A stretch of DNA of 64,000 nucleotides. Origin: Pseudoneurospora amorphoporcata. Its lineage: Eukaryota > Ascomycota > Sordariomycetes > Sordariales > Sordariaceae. Below, piece by piece: positions 1 through 10,848 of this stretch (positions are counted from its first letter, which is position 1; every line of letters begins with the position of its first letter). Under the pieces are notes generated by a model. It was not told where the DNA came from, did not search any database, and was given only the letters and a program-made list of their open reading frames with translations. The stretch lies in assembly GCA_033297205.1 (NCBI GenBank), contig MU859109.1, forward strand, positions 1 through 64,000, given 5' to 3'. The position numbers and the translations under genes were made by a program.

Positions 1-66
1 TTTTCATTTTTGTAAAGTAATTTGCTTGTCCTTTTCCATGGTAAATTTTTTGATTTTTTTTTTGTT

Positions 67-68
<2 letters not shown>

Positions 69-120
<52 letters not shown>
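69..120. repeat. Poly-T tract, 52 nt
   Basis: An uninterrupted run of T follows a TTTGTTTA lead-in. The exact length of such a run is often unreliable in assemblies. Confidence 0.95.
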
Positions 121-121
<1 letters not shown>

Positions 122-1336
122 ATGCAAGCAAGCAAGCAACCTAGCCGGACAGCCGGGCGTTTGGGATCGGAGTTCATATGAGTTCAGCATTTGACTTTGT
201 TTCATATTTCATTTCAAAAAGCAAGGGAAAAGGAAAGAATGTGCAAGTTGTAGGAGAACATTCTTAGCATCTGTTTATGGGTAGTAGCGAATAGCATCAT
301 TATCCAAAGTGGAAGTGGGCTTATAATAGATGAGGATCGGCTGTTGAAGTATTTATATTATTGGACAATAGCTGGTAAAGCGTCGATCAAGTGTTGGTAA
401 AGTGTTGTTGAACTACTTCTAAGCCATGACCAAAGTGTTGCTCAAGTATTAATAAAGTGGTTTATAAAATGTTTGTTCTTGGACCACAGGGACAAAGAAG
501 GCGAGAGAGAGAAGATGTTGTATTGAAGAAGGAAACAGAGCTACGAACGATCGCGGGGAAAAAGCTAGCTAAGCGTGGTGGTGCTGGGAAGAAGTGGGCC
601 CAGCCCGGCAGGCACGGCTGACCGTGAGCCGGCTGGGCACAAGATTTGTTCGTGTTAGTGTAGTATTTTTTCTAGAATGTTTGTTGTTTCTGAAGAGTTG
701 GTTAAGTGTTTCTGAACTATGTCTTCCAATGAAGTCTTGTAGAACTAACTGCCTGCCGCTGGAATACTGCAAGCAAGAGGAGTTTAAAAAAAAAAAAAAA
801 AACAAAGATAGCAATAGATAAAAGATGGACAGACGTAAGTGAGTATGTAGTAATGGAAAGTATCCAAGGTACTTCAGCATCAATCATATCATGTTTTGGA
901 GAAGCATCAGTCAATACCAAGCAAGCAAGCATATCATTTCTTAATCTGGTGTTGTTGTTGTTCTGCCTTGTTCGTCCCAAAGTACAAGACTAGTCTTTCG
1001 TACCTAGCGACTCTGATAATTTAAAGTTCGTTGATAGTATCTGTTCAAGCTAGGATAATCAATGAAACAACTGAGGTGCCCAGGCACACGTGTTATAAAT
1101 TAATAGATTTCTTAGTTAGGGCGGTTCTTGGAGCGCATCCACCTATCTAGAACTACCTACCTACCATCACATATATACATATATGCAAATGTATGTACGT
1201 ATATATGTAGACATAGGACACGTATAGATTCAACATTCAAGGCCGAACAAAATACTTAGAAGCATTGCATACATGTGTATACCTATCTAATGTTTAGAGG
1301 GCAGCACTATTAATAGTATCTCTTAATAACCTTACA

Positions 1337-1338
<2 letters not shown>

Positions 1339-1397
<59 letters not shown>
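1339..1397. repeat. Poly-T tract, 59 nt
   Basis: This is an uninterrupted run of T, the longest homopolymer in the window. Confidence 0.95.
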
Positions 1398-1398
<1 letters not shown>

Positions 1399-1963
1399 AA
1401 TATTTATGATATGGGTACCATTCCCCTTGCCACATACAGCGATTCTATGTACCACTTTTCCGCTTCGGAGCAGGAGTAACAGCAGCAGTGGAAGCGGAGA
1501 TGCATGTAGACACGGGAAGAACAAGAAGAAGAGGGAGAGAGATGAGGAGGATAAAGGAAGGGCGGGAGGGAAGGAGAAAAAGGCAGAGATGATACTAGGG
1601 GGAGAAATCGAGTTGAAGGAAGCGATTTGAGACTTGTTTTGTATACCTAGGAAGACCAAGGGGATGAGTTGGAGATACTAGTTTGCAGTTAGTCAAACAG
1701 GAGGTTATTCGGAGAGAATGAAGAAGAGGTTGATTTCAGGTAGATCAGAAGAGAAGAGAAACAAGGCAAGTTTGACGGAAGGACTAGTCTATTTCTTCAG
1801 GTTAACCTGTGTTCGAGTTATAATTTGGGTGTCATGGGAGTGGAGGAATGTAACTACCTCGCTGTGTCAGTGTATCTTTGTTATTCTTGTTACTATTGAT
1901 CAAGAAACAGCTGATATCCTAGGTATCTCTACTCATTCGTCCCCTTTTCCCGTCTAACCCCCT

Positions 1964-1965
<2 letters not shown>

Positions 1966-1995
<30 letters not shown>
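1966..1995. repeat. Poly-A tract, 30 nt
   Basis: An uninterrupted run of A lies about 150 bp beyond the 3' end of the minus-strand hypothetical gene at 2146-2826. Confidence 0.95.
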
Positions 1996-1997
<2 letters not shown>

Positions 1998-2145
1998 AGA
2001 TGTAATCCTTCACTCCGCGTTTCCCATTCCCCGGTGGCACACCCTCTCCCACCTATGCACACAACGCATGGCCGATAACACTATTAATATCCGTCTCCCG
2101 CCAATACATAGGTACTTGTACACCCATCAAGGCTACTTGCTGCGC

Positions 2146-2826
2146 TCATACTTGATTATTATCCGACGTGACCCCGAATAGAGTAGGGTTCCATCTCCTG
2201 TCAGGTACGCTGAATCTGAAGGTCACATCCCCCACAGAGGCCTTCCTATAGAAGAAATGGAGGTGAACTTGTTCTATTGTTAGGCGTTGAGGTCCTTCCA
2301 GCTGCTCTTCCTCCTCGAATTTTCGTTTGTCGAGCGGTGGATGGCTTTGATCGTGATTTTGAACATGCTGTAAGGGTACATCGAGAACAGGCCACGGCGG
2401 CGGCATGGGATTTTCTGCTTTAAACCGAGGAAACGAGTCCTCGAAGACGATGAAGCGAAATCCGGGCCTGTCGTAGCGGGGGTACCCAGGGAACCATCGA
2501 TAAGGGAGAACTGCTTGTGGATGGTCGACATATATGGGTGGAGGTTGGTTGTTGCCGCCGGCGGCACACCAAGTGCCGTAACTCTGGACGAATAACCGCC
2601 AGAGTTCTTGACCACAGAGCCCAACATGGACTTGCCAGCTCCAGTAGTTTCTCACGGATTGGCAGGTCGGTCGGCCACAGTCGTTGGCGAGCATGTAAAA
2701 GCATAATATTGCGTTCGGAGTTCTGTAGCAATCAGGCGTATACCCATGGCAAGACCACGTTTCGTAGCCTTGAGTAGGGAGGACGTCGCATCCGCATTGA
2801 TAAAAAACTCGTACTTGTAGACACAT
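2146..2826 (-). CDS. Hypothetical Cys/Trp-rich protein, 226 aa
   Basis: This is a single uninterrupted frame from an ATG to a stop. The N-terminal half is rich in Cys, Tyr and Trp, with about nine cysteines in the first 70 residues (spacing such as CGCD, SCHGYTPDC, DCGRPTC). Paired cysteines suggest metal binding or disulfides, but I recognise no signal peptide and no known domain. The middle is proline-rich (for example NQPPPIY, PMPPPWP) and the C-terminal part is charged. The composition is protein-like rather than shadow-like, and no larger frame lies opposite. I do not recognise the family; a short fungal-specific protein is the likeliest reading. An upstream exon is possible. Confidence 0.5.
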   Translation of the reverse strand: MCLQVRVFYQCGCDVLPTQGYETWSCHGYTPDCYRTPNAILCFYMLANDCGRPTCQSVRNYWSWQVHVGLCGQELWRLFVQSYGTWCAAGGNNQPPPIYVDHPQAVLPYRWFPGYPRYDRPGFRFIVFEDSFPRFKAENPMPPPWPVLDVPLQHVQNHDQSHPPLDKRKFEEEEQLEGPQRLTIEQVHLHFFYRKASVGDVTFRFSVPDRRWNPTLFGVTSDNNQV

Positions 2827-3996
2827 TTTTTGGTTTCGTACGGAGCATGGAATAAGTCTGATAAGCCTTCTGTTGCTGTCAGCATCCGCATATGCAGATT
2901 TTCATTGGGGATAGAAAACAACACTCACACTCTGATTCGAAGAGAAGAAGGGTAGTGATCTAAGGCGTAGATAGCGAGGACGTACACTCGCGCTCGTGCA
3001 GTGTTATTGTTTTTCAAGAGTTTCTTTGGGCGGTAAGAAGCCATGGGACATGTTGAAGATGGTCCAGTTTTCATCGACCGTAACTTGCACCGACACAAAC
3101 TCAAGCACGAGTAAGTGTCTTTCATTTTCAAGAAAGGAGCAGATGTGCGTGGGCAGGAACTGGCAAGGGGATATCCGCGTCACTGGAAAGAACGACCTCG
3201 CAAGATCCAAGGGCAAGGTGGCAGTGATACATTGCTCCAGGATGCCCAGTCATCCTACTGCCACTATAGATGGCCTGTTCCTTAACCAAAACCTCTAACC
3301 TGTCGAGTAGTCAACTCGGGTTGTGAGTTAGGAACATAAAGGCTTGAGACACATACATGGAGCGGGAATCCCACATTTCAGCATCTTGTTATTTCGTTAT
3401 CCTGCCAGCAAGTGATGGGCGGCAATCCTCAAATGAATCTAGGTGCCGGAGCATGTGAGCAAAAGTCCTCGAAATGTAGGTCGACCAAGTCAAGAAAGAA
3501 GGTCCGACGTCGAGGTCTGTGAGCGATTGGATGTTAACGCCAAGCAAACAAAAGGGTTAGGGTCCAACGTGACCGTGACGTAACTTAAGGTGACAGTGGT
3601 CCGATCCCTCTGACGGCCGCGACGAGACCGTAGTTTGGTTCGGGCTGAAAAAGGATCAGGAGCTTTTTCCTTCCCCTCCTCAATTGTGCATGTAATTGTA
3701 TAAAAGGTGGTTATACCCTCTCGTGCAACACTCTTGTGTTGTGGAATTTCTCCTTCAAACAATTCAACTTAAAAAGTGTCCAAATACAACGATAGTGGAG
3801 CCAAGCAACAAAGGTTCCATGTGAATCCCATCACGACGTCGCCGCTCGAGTTCACATACTTTTTCACTCGATCAATCATCACACCTCAAAAAAGTTCCAT
3901 GCAAGTTTTTGTTTCCATTCACAAACACAAAGAAAGCATGACCACTAACTAACTCATCATCCAGTCCAACCCCCCCCCTCACCCCACACCCAAAAA
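2827..3996. other. Spacer upstream of the FolB gene
   Basis: I see no supportable gene. Short frames around 2996-3298 have no family resemblance. The distal part should contain the promoters of the two divergent flanking genes. Confidence 0.5.
3699..3706 (+). promoter_or_regulatory. Possible TATA element
   Basis: TATAAAAG lies about 290 bp upstream of the FolB-domain start codon, oriented toward it. A CAAC-rich leader follows. This is a sequence match only; a 290-bp leader is long but not unusual for a filamentous fungus. Confidence 0.3.
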
Positions 3997-5015
3997 ATGG
4001 CCGACACCTTCGTCAGCGACTTCCACGTCCGCTCCCAAGCCGGCGAACCCTGCGCCGCCGTCTCGGTCCGCAACCTCTCGACAAACCTGTACGCCGCCTC
4101 GGACGCCTGGGGCCGCAAGTGCACCGCCGCTCCCCAGCCATGCCTCATCTCGGCCCAAGTCCACTTCAAGCAGCCGTTCGGAACCGCCGCCGCCAACGAC
4201 CAGCTGGGAGCCGACACGGTGCACTACGGCAACCTGAGCAAGGCGATTCTGGAGCGCATGAAGCGCTTCACCGTGCCGAGGGAGCAGCAGCAGCAGCAGC
4301 AGCAGCAGTCTACAAGTAGTGGCGGTACCGGCGGCAGTGACAGCAGCACCTTCACGCTGGCGTACGTCATCCACGACCTGTGGGTTGGTCTCACGGGGTG
4401 GGCCCACTTTGGCTCGGTAAAGGAGGAGGAGAGGCCGTTCCTGGATCTCTCGACTGTCAAGTTCTTGTCGCTCACGGTGACGCTTCCCAAGGCGTCGTTG
4501 CTTGGTGACGGAGTGAGCATGACGTGCAGCCAGTTCTTCAAGAACGGGCCGGGCGACAAGATGAGGGAGAACCCCATCAGCGCGTCGCTCAAGATTCATA
4601 ACCTCAAGGTGCCGACCTTGGTCGGCGTGAATCCCCATGAGAGACGGGCCAAGCAGTTTGTCACGACGAGCGTGAATGTGGAAAGGTATTTCCGCATGGA
4701 TGATTATTACTCGGAGCTTGAGCGTCTTGTTGTCAAGGTTTGTTTGCGTTCCAACTCATAATACTTGTTTCAAACAGGCAGCGCTAATAACAAGACTTAA
4801 AGGCTCTTGACGAGTCCTCCTATGAGACTCTCGAAGCTCTCGGTGCCCACCTGGCCGACAAGATCCTTGAGCCGGATCACAAGAAAGACCACACAAAGTG
4901 GCAGGTACACATTCGGATGGAGAAGCCCACCGCAGTGCCTCTGGCCGACTGCCCCATTGTCGAGGTGCGCGCTGGTTACGGCTTTCCCGCGCCTGGAAGG
5001 CCAAATGCCAGCTAG
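3997..5015 (+). CDS. Tandem FolB-like (dihydroneopterin aldolase) protein, 317 aa
   Basis: Exons are 3997-4737 and 4803-5015. The intron has donor GTTTGT, branch GCTAATAAC and an AG acceptor, and joins in phase 0. The product carries two FolB-type halves. The first (about residues 20-180) contains the family-typical VHYGNLSKAI. The second (about 195-305) runs from LKIHNLKVPTLVGVNPHER to the closing strand VHIRMEKPTAVPLADC. FolB enzymes cleave or epimerise 7,8-dihydroneopterin in folate synthesis. In fungi the DHNA module is usually duplicated at the N terminus of a larger Fol1 polyprotein, so a stand-alone tandem copy may be a paralogue with another role. A run of eight Gln followed by Ser/Gly/Thr interrupts the first half near residues 93-108. 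The gene converges on its downstream neighbour, with 112 bp between stop codons. Confidence 0.8.
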
Positions 5016-5127
5016 ATATTCGGAGCTTTCACATGATAGCCGTTCTTTGCGCATGTATTTTCAGAGCCTCTCATCTTTTGAAGTTAGTTTCTCCGGTTGT
5101 CGGAAAGGTGGGGCGGTTTTTGGTTCG

Positions 5128-6046
5128 TTATTTCGTCTGTATGATACCAAGGGGGACATCACCGTTCGTGATCTCCTTTACAAACTCGGGGTCTGGGTCA
5201 AATAGCATGACGTGGAAGTGTTCGACGGCTTTCACCGATTTGATGTGTGCCCAGTTCTTGAACCAGATGATCTGTAGGTGCATTCATTGCCTTGTCAGCA
5301 GGCTTCCAATAACCACGGGGAATCTTCTTCTTCTTCAATACAGAGGAAGACGAAGAAGAAGAAGGACAAATACTTACATTCTCCCCCGGCACCCTCCCGC
5401 CAAAAGTCCTCTTAACATACTCATCAATCTCCCCCCTCGCCTTCTCCGTCAGATCCCCCGTCGCCGGATCGTCCTCCAACTCAAACTTGGTCCAAACCAC
5501 CAAGTGAACAATCCTCTCATCAATCCCATAAGGCCAATCATTGCACAAAATCTTGACATCCCCCCTCTCTTCACATCCCTCGTAGAACCCCTTCTTCTTT
5601 TTTTCCTCCTCCGTTCCCACCACCACCTCATCATCATCATCACCCCCCTGTTCCTCCGCTGGTACATCATCATGCCACTTCAACCTCTCCCTCAAAATAA
5701 ACTCCTTAACCCCCCCTTTGTAGCTCTGCTTGATCCCCCAGCAAAACTCCAAATACCGCCACATATCCGCCGGCGTCCTTTGGAACTCTGCCAGCTTGTT
5801 TTCTCGCACGCGCTGCACCACTTCGGACCACGTGTCGCGCTTATAAACGTGGTTCGGGGTGCAGATTGTGACGAGGTCTTTGGGTGAGAGAAGGGTTTTG
5901 ACGAGGAAGGGGGGGCAGCAGCATTCTGGAGAAAAGGAGGGATGGGAGGGGTGGTAGGGAGAAGAAGGCGGGGCGTTGATTTGCCAGTAGGGCTGGCCCG
6001 CCGGGGTTGAGGCGGTTTGGTCCGGGTTGGGGTTGAGGCTGCCCAT
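5128..6046 (-). CDS. DUF3605 / GlcNAc-induced protein-like, 270 aa
   Basis: Exons on the minus strand are 6046-5378 and 5271-5128. The donor GTAAGT follows codon 223 and the acceptor is CCTACAG, phase 0. Splicing rebuilds the conserved C-terminal block of the family: LNDWPYG-like and HLVVWTKF motifs upstream, then ENIIWFKNW, AVEHFHVM and DPDPEFV. The family is fungal-wide and related to proteins described as N-acetylglucosamine-induced; I know of no biochemical activity. An acidic and lysine-rich insert (EEQGGDDDDE then EEEKKKK) lies near residues 130-155 and is probably a disordered loop. Without splicing, the frame runs into a Ser/Lys-rich non-homologous tail, which supports the intron. Confidence 0.8.
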
Positions 6047-9000
6047 GATTTGGCAATTTTGGGTTGGTGTTGGTGTGAGGTACTATTATTGGTTTTTTTG
6101 GTTTTTCATTGTGGTGGTGTTGAGAGAGAATGTTGTGAGGAGGATTATGTTCTGTATGGGCTTGAACTGATAAGAAAGTGCTTAAAAGAAGGAGAGACGG
6201 TGAAGCACGGAAGGAGTCAAGGAGTTGTGGTTATGAAAGCAGGTTTGCCAAGACCGGGGGTCCGGCCGGCAGTCGCGCTTGACGGAGAACGTCTGTGGTC
6301 CGGACCTACCAACCAGCCGTTTCGGAACTTGCCGATCGGCTTCAATCCGACATGTACACCGTCTACCGAGTTGATAAATGGGATAGGAAAGTGGTAGCTC
6401 CGTTTGGTGGCTGACTGTCCTGACTGTCAAAATACCTTGTTTTGACCAAAGAATCAGCTATGTTTGGAAAACTGAGTGATCTGGTAAGAGAGGGCCGCAA
6501 TCGATGAAACGCAAATAAATACTGTAAGCCCGTATCATTTTGACAATGTCTAGACCATCACCAAGAGGATAATGGCACCATGTGAGTGAATGTATTTAAC
6601 GTGGCCCGTTATCCGGACCCGTCATCATCAAACATCGAGTTCCGACGAAACCATTGATGATAATCAATGAAGGGGGGTGGTAGCCATCAAAGTCCAACTA
6701 ACTGCTTGTACCTTCCCTTCAAGATGAACAATGTTTGACCGTGGCTGATCCAGCCGCCAAACTCGTCAGCTGAATAAGCCAACCGCAAGCGCAATTCACC
6801 AAGCCTCATAGCATTGGTTCTATTTCCCGCTCGTGATCGGCGTATCTTCACAGCACCGACTGTTCCAAGCGGTACTGTATCTTCATGGTACCCTGTGAAG
6901 ATCCATTTGATAGTACCGTGCCAACCCCACTGCCGACAGTAAGAGAGTTCCTTGACACAAGCCACTTCAGCCCTGTAAGAGCTGGATTTTGTTGACCTGC
7001 CCCTTTGGTGCCTTCAGAAGAGTCCGGGTTCCTCCTTTGAGTAAGAGCCCCCCGTAGCCACTGCTTGTTTTGGGAGACAGGCAACCCCCTTCTGGAAGAT
7101 ATCTCCGAAGGTGTGCGGCGTCTTATCGGTTCTGGAAACCGTGGGAGGTTGGGCTCTGAAAGTCTTACAAGGCTGATGTGATGTTGAACGGCGGCTATGA
7201 CGAAGAGGAGTTATAGCAAAGTAACTCGCATGAGTTGAGTGACTTGATCTCCGCGGCTGGTGACTTTGAGATGAAAGCAAAACTGACGACAAACGTGAGG
7301 CCATGTTTGCAGATATTGCCGGTATCACACATAGACTTTCTGGAATTGCTTTGTTGCGCAAGCCTCGTCCAGCCTCATATGGGATGACAGGTGCTTGGGC
7401 TTCAGCTGGGTACACCGTGGTGATATGTTTGCTCCTGAGGTAGCTCTAGGTGCCTTGCCACTTGAATACGCAAGAGCAACAATTTGGCCGCGATCCGCAA
7501 TGATGAAGAGATGGAGAGCAGGAGGATTGGTTACAGGCTTATCCATCCTATATCATGCACGTGCTGACATGTTATGGACTCGATCCTCTCCATCTGACGG
7601 TGGCTGTGTTGCGGACCTCTTTGATTTTCCTTTTGTTCCCAAATCAACACTTGTATGGATCCCTTGTGTTCTTTGGTTCAAAACCGCGAGACTTCAATGA
7701 AGAGAGGACAACTGTCACTCTGCTGTGCTCAAAATAGTACAGTAGAAAAGTCCCACTCGGGATGTAAAATCAGGGGCAAAAGAAACAAGCCCATGTGCCA
7801 ATAGGAACGGTTCTGAGTGGTCTAAGACAGATGTGGTCTAACACGGGGAGGGTGGTCATGATCTTCATCAGGGAGTCAGGGACACATTGGTCATGGACGT
7901 TGTTTGTTTGCATGCTTGTACGGTAGACGTGTGAACCCCGAACCCTGAAGACTGGAGACCGAAGAGTGAAGCTATCACGGTCAGCCGAGTTGTACCGAAG
8001 GGGCAGAAATGGTTATAAGTCGCAGGGAAGGGGGGATGACAGGGGTGTGATTGGTTCCGCTGCTTTCCATTTCCCTTGTTGAATGAGCGGGCGGGTCGGG
8101 AATCATGAAGAAATCCACACTTTCGGATTCACCCCAACTGGTCCGTGTCGGTGAGGGTGAGAAGCGACATGTAACGAACCCTTCCACCGTCCTCGCTCCG
8201 ACATTTGGGAAGGGAACTCGGTGTAAGGTACCGAGTAGCAAAACAAGGCAGCTCCCCTTTCCACGTGGGAATCTGGGGTGCTAACGAGCGCTGTAGTTAC
8301 CATCTGCTGGGGGATGCCTGAGCGGCTGACCTGTTCTTGGCCGAGACTGCCACATTAACAGCGTCTAGTCTAGGCCTGGTACCCTGTTGTATGCGGCGGT
8401 GATGGCCTCGTGGTGGTGTACATTTTAGTGTAGTTGTTGCGGTGGGTGGTTGCGGTGAGGTGAGTGAGAGTTAGCAGCGCTCTTGTATTTGTTGTACTAT
8501 CCATTGACGATGGCCGAAAAAAGAACACCAGGGTGGGGCTGTCTGGCCAAACGGAAAATCGGAATCTCAGGAGAGAAGCACCAGACCTGGTGGGAAGAAG
8601 GCCCGGTGATGCTGTCGAGAAGAGGGACAAAAAAAAAAAAAAAAGTTGAATGAGAAATATTTGATTTTGGGTTGAAGAATGCAACGTTGGGAGAGAAAGA
8701 GGAAGAATCTTGCCCATTGAAGTTTGGACTGGAAAGAGCATCTCATGATGGAAAAGTCGGCGCTTCCAACTCTGACGTCTCGCTTAATTTAAGGTCGAGC
8801 CGTAATTACCCGTTCTATACATACCATCTGCTACTTTGTGCACAAACAAGCCGCCTATCGCCCGGAGCACAGCATAGGCCCAGATGCTGTGCCGGTGGCG
8901 TTTCTGTGATGTCGTGATGTGTATCAGAAGAAGCAAAAGATATTGAAGCCTCTACTCCATCCGAAGACATCTCCCGCTGTGGTTCCTGTCCCAGTGTCAA

Positions 9001-10848
9001 ATTTCCCGGCCATGTCCACCAGCAAGCCCACGGTGGATCTATCGTGGTCTCTCGCTGGTCCCACCACTCTGTTTTTAGCTCCCGCCGGGGCTGAGAGCAA
9101 CCAAGTAGCAGCCCCTCCAAAAGACTGCCAAAAGGAAGCTGTAGCCAGCAGTCAGGAACCGCATCGGGAACGGCCTACGATGGGAGCTTTTCTTTTCCCC
9201 CTCCCCCCTAATCCATGAACCGGGGGATGTGGGAGATGGAGCTGGGTCCGTCTCCAGTTTAACCCACGCCAGATAGTTCTCGAGGTATCTTTTCCCGGTC
9301 AACGGTCAACACCTCGTCCTGGGAGCTTTCAGGCAGGGAGGTGGATGGGTGGATGCCCCTATTAGATTCAGGTTCGAACTCTCGAAAGGGGGAAACGTCA
9401 GGGCAACATGGTTGGCAGAGTCGCAGGTTGGGCAGGAAGTTCAACCAACCGGTTGACCAGTGATTCACCGAGTTTCTACAATGCTCTTTGACTGCTGGCT
9501 GGCCGTTTTCGAAGCCGACGGCGGCGATGCAGCAGCTTGGATGTACCGAGAGCTATGCCTTACCCCTGGCTAGCTGTAGGTGGGCAGTCTCCAAGCACCC
9601 TTCTTGACTGCCAAAACATGATGTAAAATAACAATCCAAGAGCCTCAAGTTGAGCAAGAGACTTGATCAAGGCAGACATTTCGTCTTCAAAAGGGATCCA
9701 TTCTACGGATTGGGTTCGGCTGCTTGGGCAGGTTGGCAGGTTCCATGCTGACGGTGATGTTGGCATGGAAGTGGAGACGGGGTTACCCGGGTTGTGTTTA
9801 TGCCTTGCTCTCACAGCAAGCTCACCACTGCACTGCACCTAAACATTGACACATGCCAATGAGTGCCCAATCGTGAAATAATAAGCAGACAAAAGAAACC
9901 AAACTTGGAGTTGCACTGCTTGTAGATAAAATGTTCACAGTCAGACCCCAAGTAGTCCAATGACGCCACGGTTGAAGAACCTAAGAGCCTGGGCCCGATC
10001 GGAGGGGTGGTCGAGGGGTGGTCGAGGACTGGAGTGTCGAGGGGTGAACCCACGGGGTACCTTACTCAGGTACATGGCTCCCTAACAATTTCCACTCTTG
10101 GCGCGCCCAAGTACGGGCCCAGTATCATTACGAGCAGCTGGGCTCCGACTTTCTATGGGCCATGTCCAGTTCCATGAACAAGATAAAAGCATCGAGATCC
10201 CCATGCCCACCCTCGAGTTCTTTGATGCTTGTTTTGCTCTATTCTTCATTCCTCTCTCTCTCTCTCTCTCCTAGCAATACACATTGGAAGTTTAAGCTGT
10301 AAGTTACATACATACATACACAGATGATGGCAGCTTGAGACTGCACTTTGCAGTTGGCAGTGGCTGGCTACCTCTACCTACCTTACCCCTCCTCCTTTTT
10401 CCACCCCTCACCATCCCCTACCAACAAAACACTGGCAGGGGAACGAACGACTCGCGGCAACCTCACCGAGTCGTTCTCTCTCCTGCTCTCGTTCCCCCCT
10501 CTGGGCTTCTCTGACTGGCGCAAACTGGGCCGATCCCCAACGTGTCCACAAGACGCTAGAGAACACTGGCGGATCCATTCTGTTATCCAGCCTGCCAGCG
10601 TCCGTTTCAAGCCAGAGACCCAGCCGATCCCGACTCCTGGCTGTGCATTAGTCGTTTGGTTTCCATTCATTACGTCAAGAGCGTCCAGGCTAACACACAC
10701 CTTAACACGTTTCAAAGAAATAGAAAGCTGCTTCCTTCCCACCATCTTCCTACTACTACTACTACTACTTATACCTACTTAATCCTCCAACACGTCCTTC
10801 ACCATTTCGACCTCCTTCTTTACCAACGTAATTACACAATTCGACACA
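6047..10848. other. Long spacer (4.8 kb) upstream of UGPase
   Basis: I see no confident gene. Short overlapping frames on both strands have no recognisable family. The only frame with some character is the one at 7017-7304, listed separately. There is a poly-A run near 8632-8644 and a CT dinucleotide repeat at about 10250-10270, the latter 580 bp before the UGPase start and likely in its promoter or leader. Confidence 0.5.
7017..7304 (-). CDS. Weak candidate small ORF, possible mitochondrial leader
   Basis: From the internal ATG at 7304 the frame reads MASRLSSVLLSS followed by Arg/Ser/His-rich sequence with no acidic residues for about 45 residues. That is the composition of a mitochondrial presequence. 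It then ends after 95 residues with no recognised mature domain. No splice-consistent partner exon was found. It may be chance; reported only because the spacer is otherwise empty. Confidence 0.18.

Larger units (their letters stand above)
1..2145. other. Gene-free spacer with homopolymer tracts
   Basis: I see no convincing coding region here. The stretch is AT-rich and holds two very long T runs and one A run (listed separately), scattered GCAA/AGCA tetranucleotide repeats near 120-140 and 920-930, and TATA/CATA-rich simple sequence around 1160-1210. The short open frames are low-complexity translations of the homopolymers. Bases 380-470 contain copies of an AAGTGTTG-type word that recurs inverted near 24.7 kb. 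Confidence 0.6.

Noticed and set aside
1294..1659. Frame with a long poly-Lys translation
   Set aside because: Product of the 59-nt T run read on the minus strand.
9361..9390. GGTTCGAACTC word reminiscent of a tRNA T-arm
   Set aside because: No acceptor stem, D-arm or anticodon arm could be paired around it.
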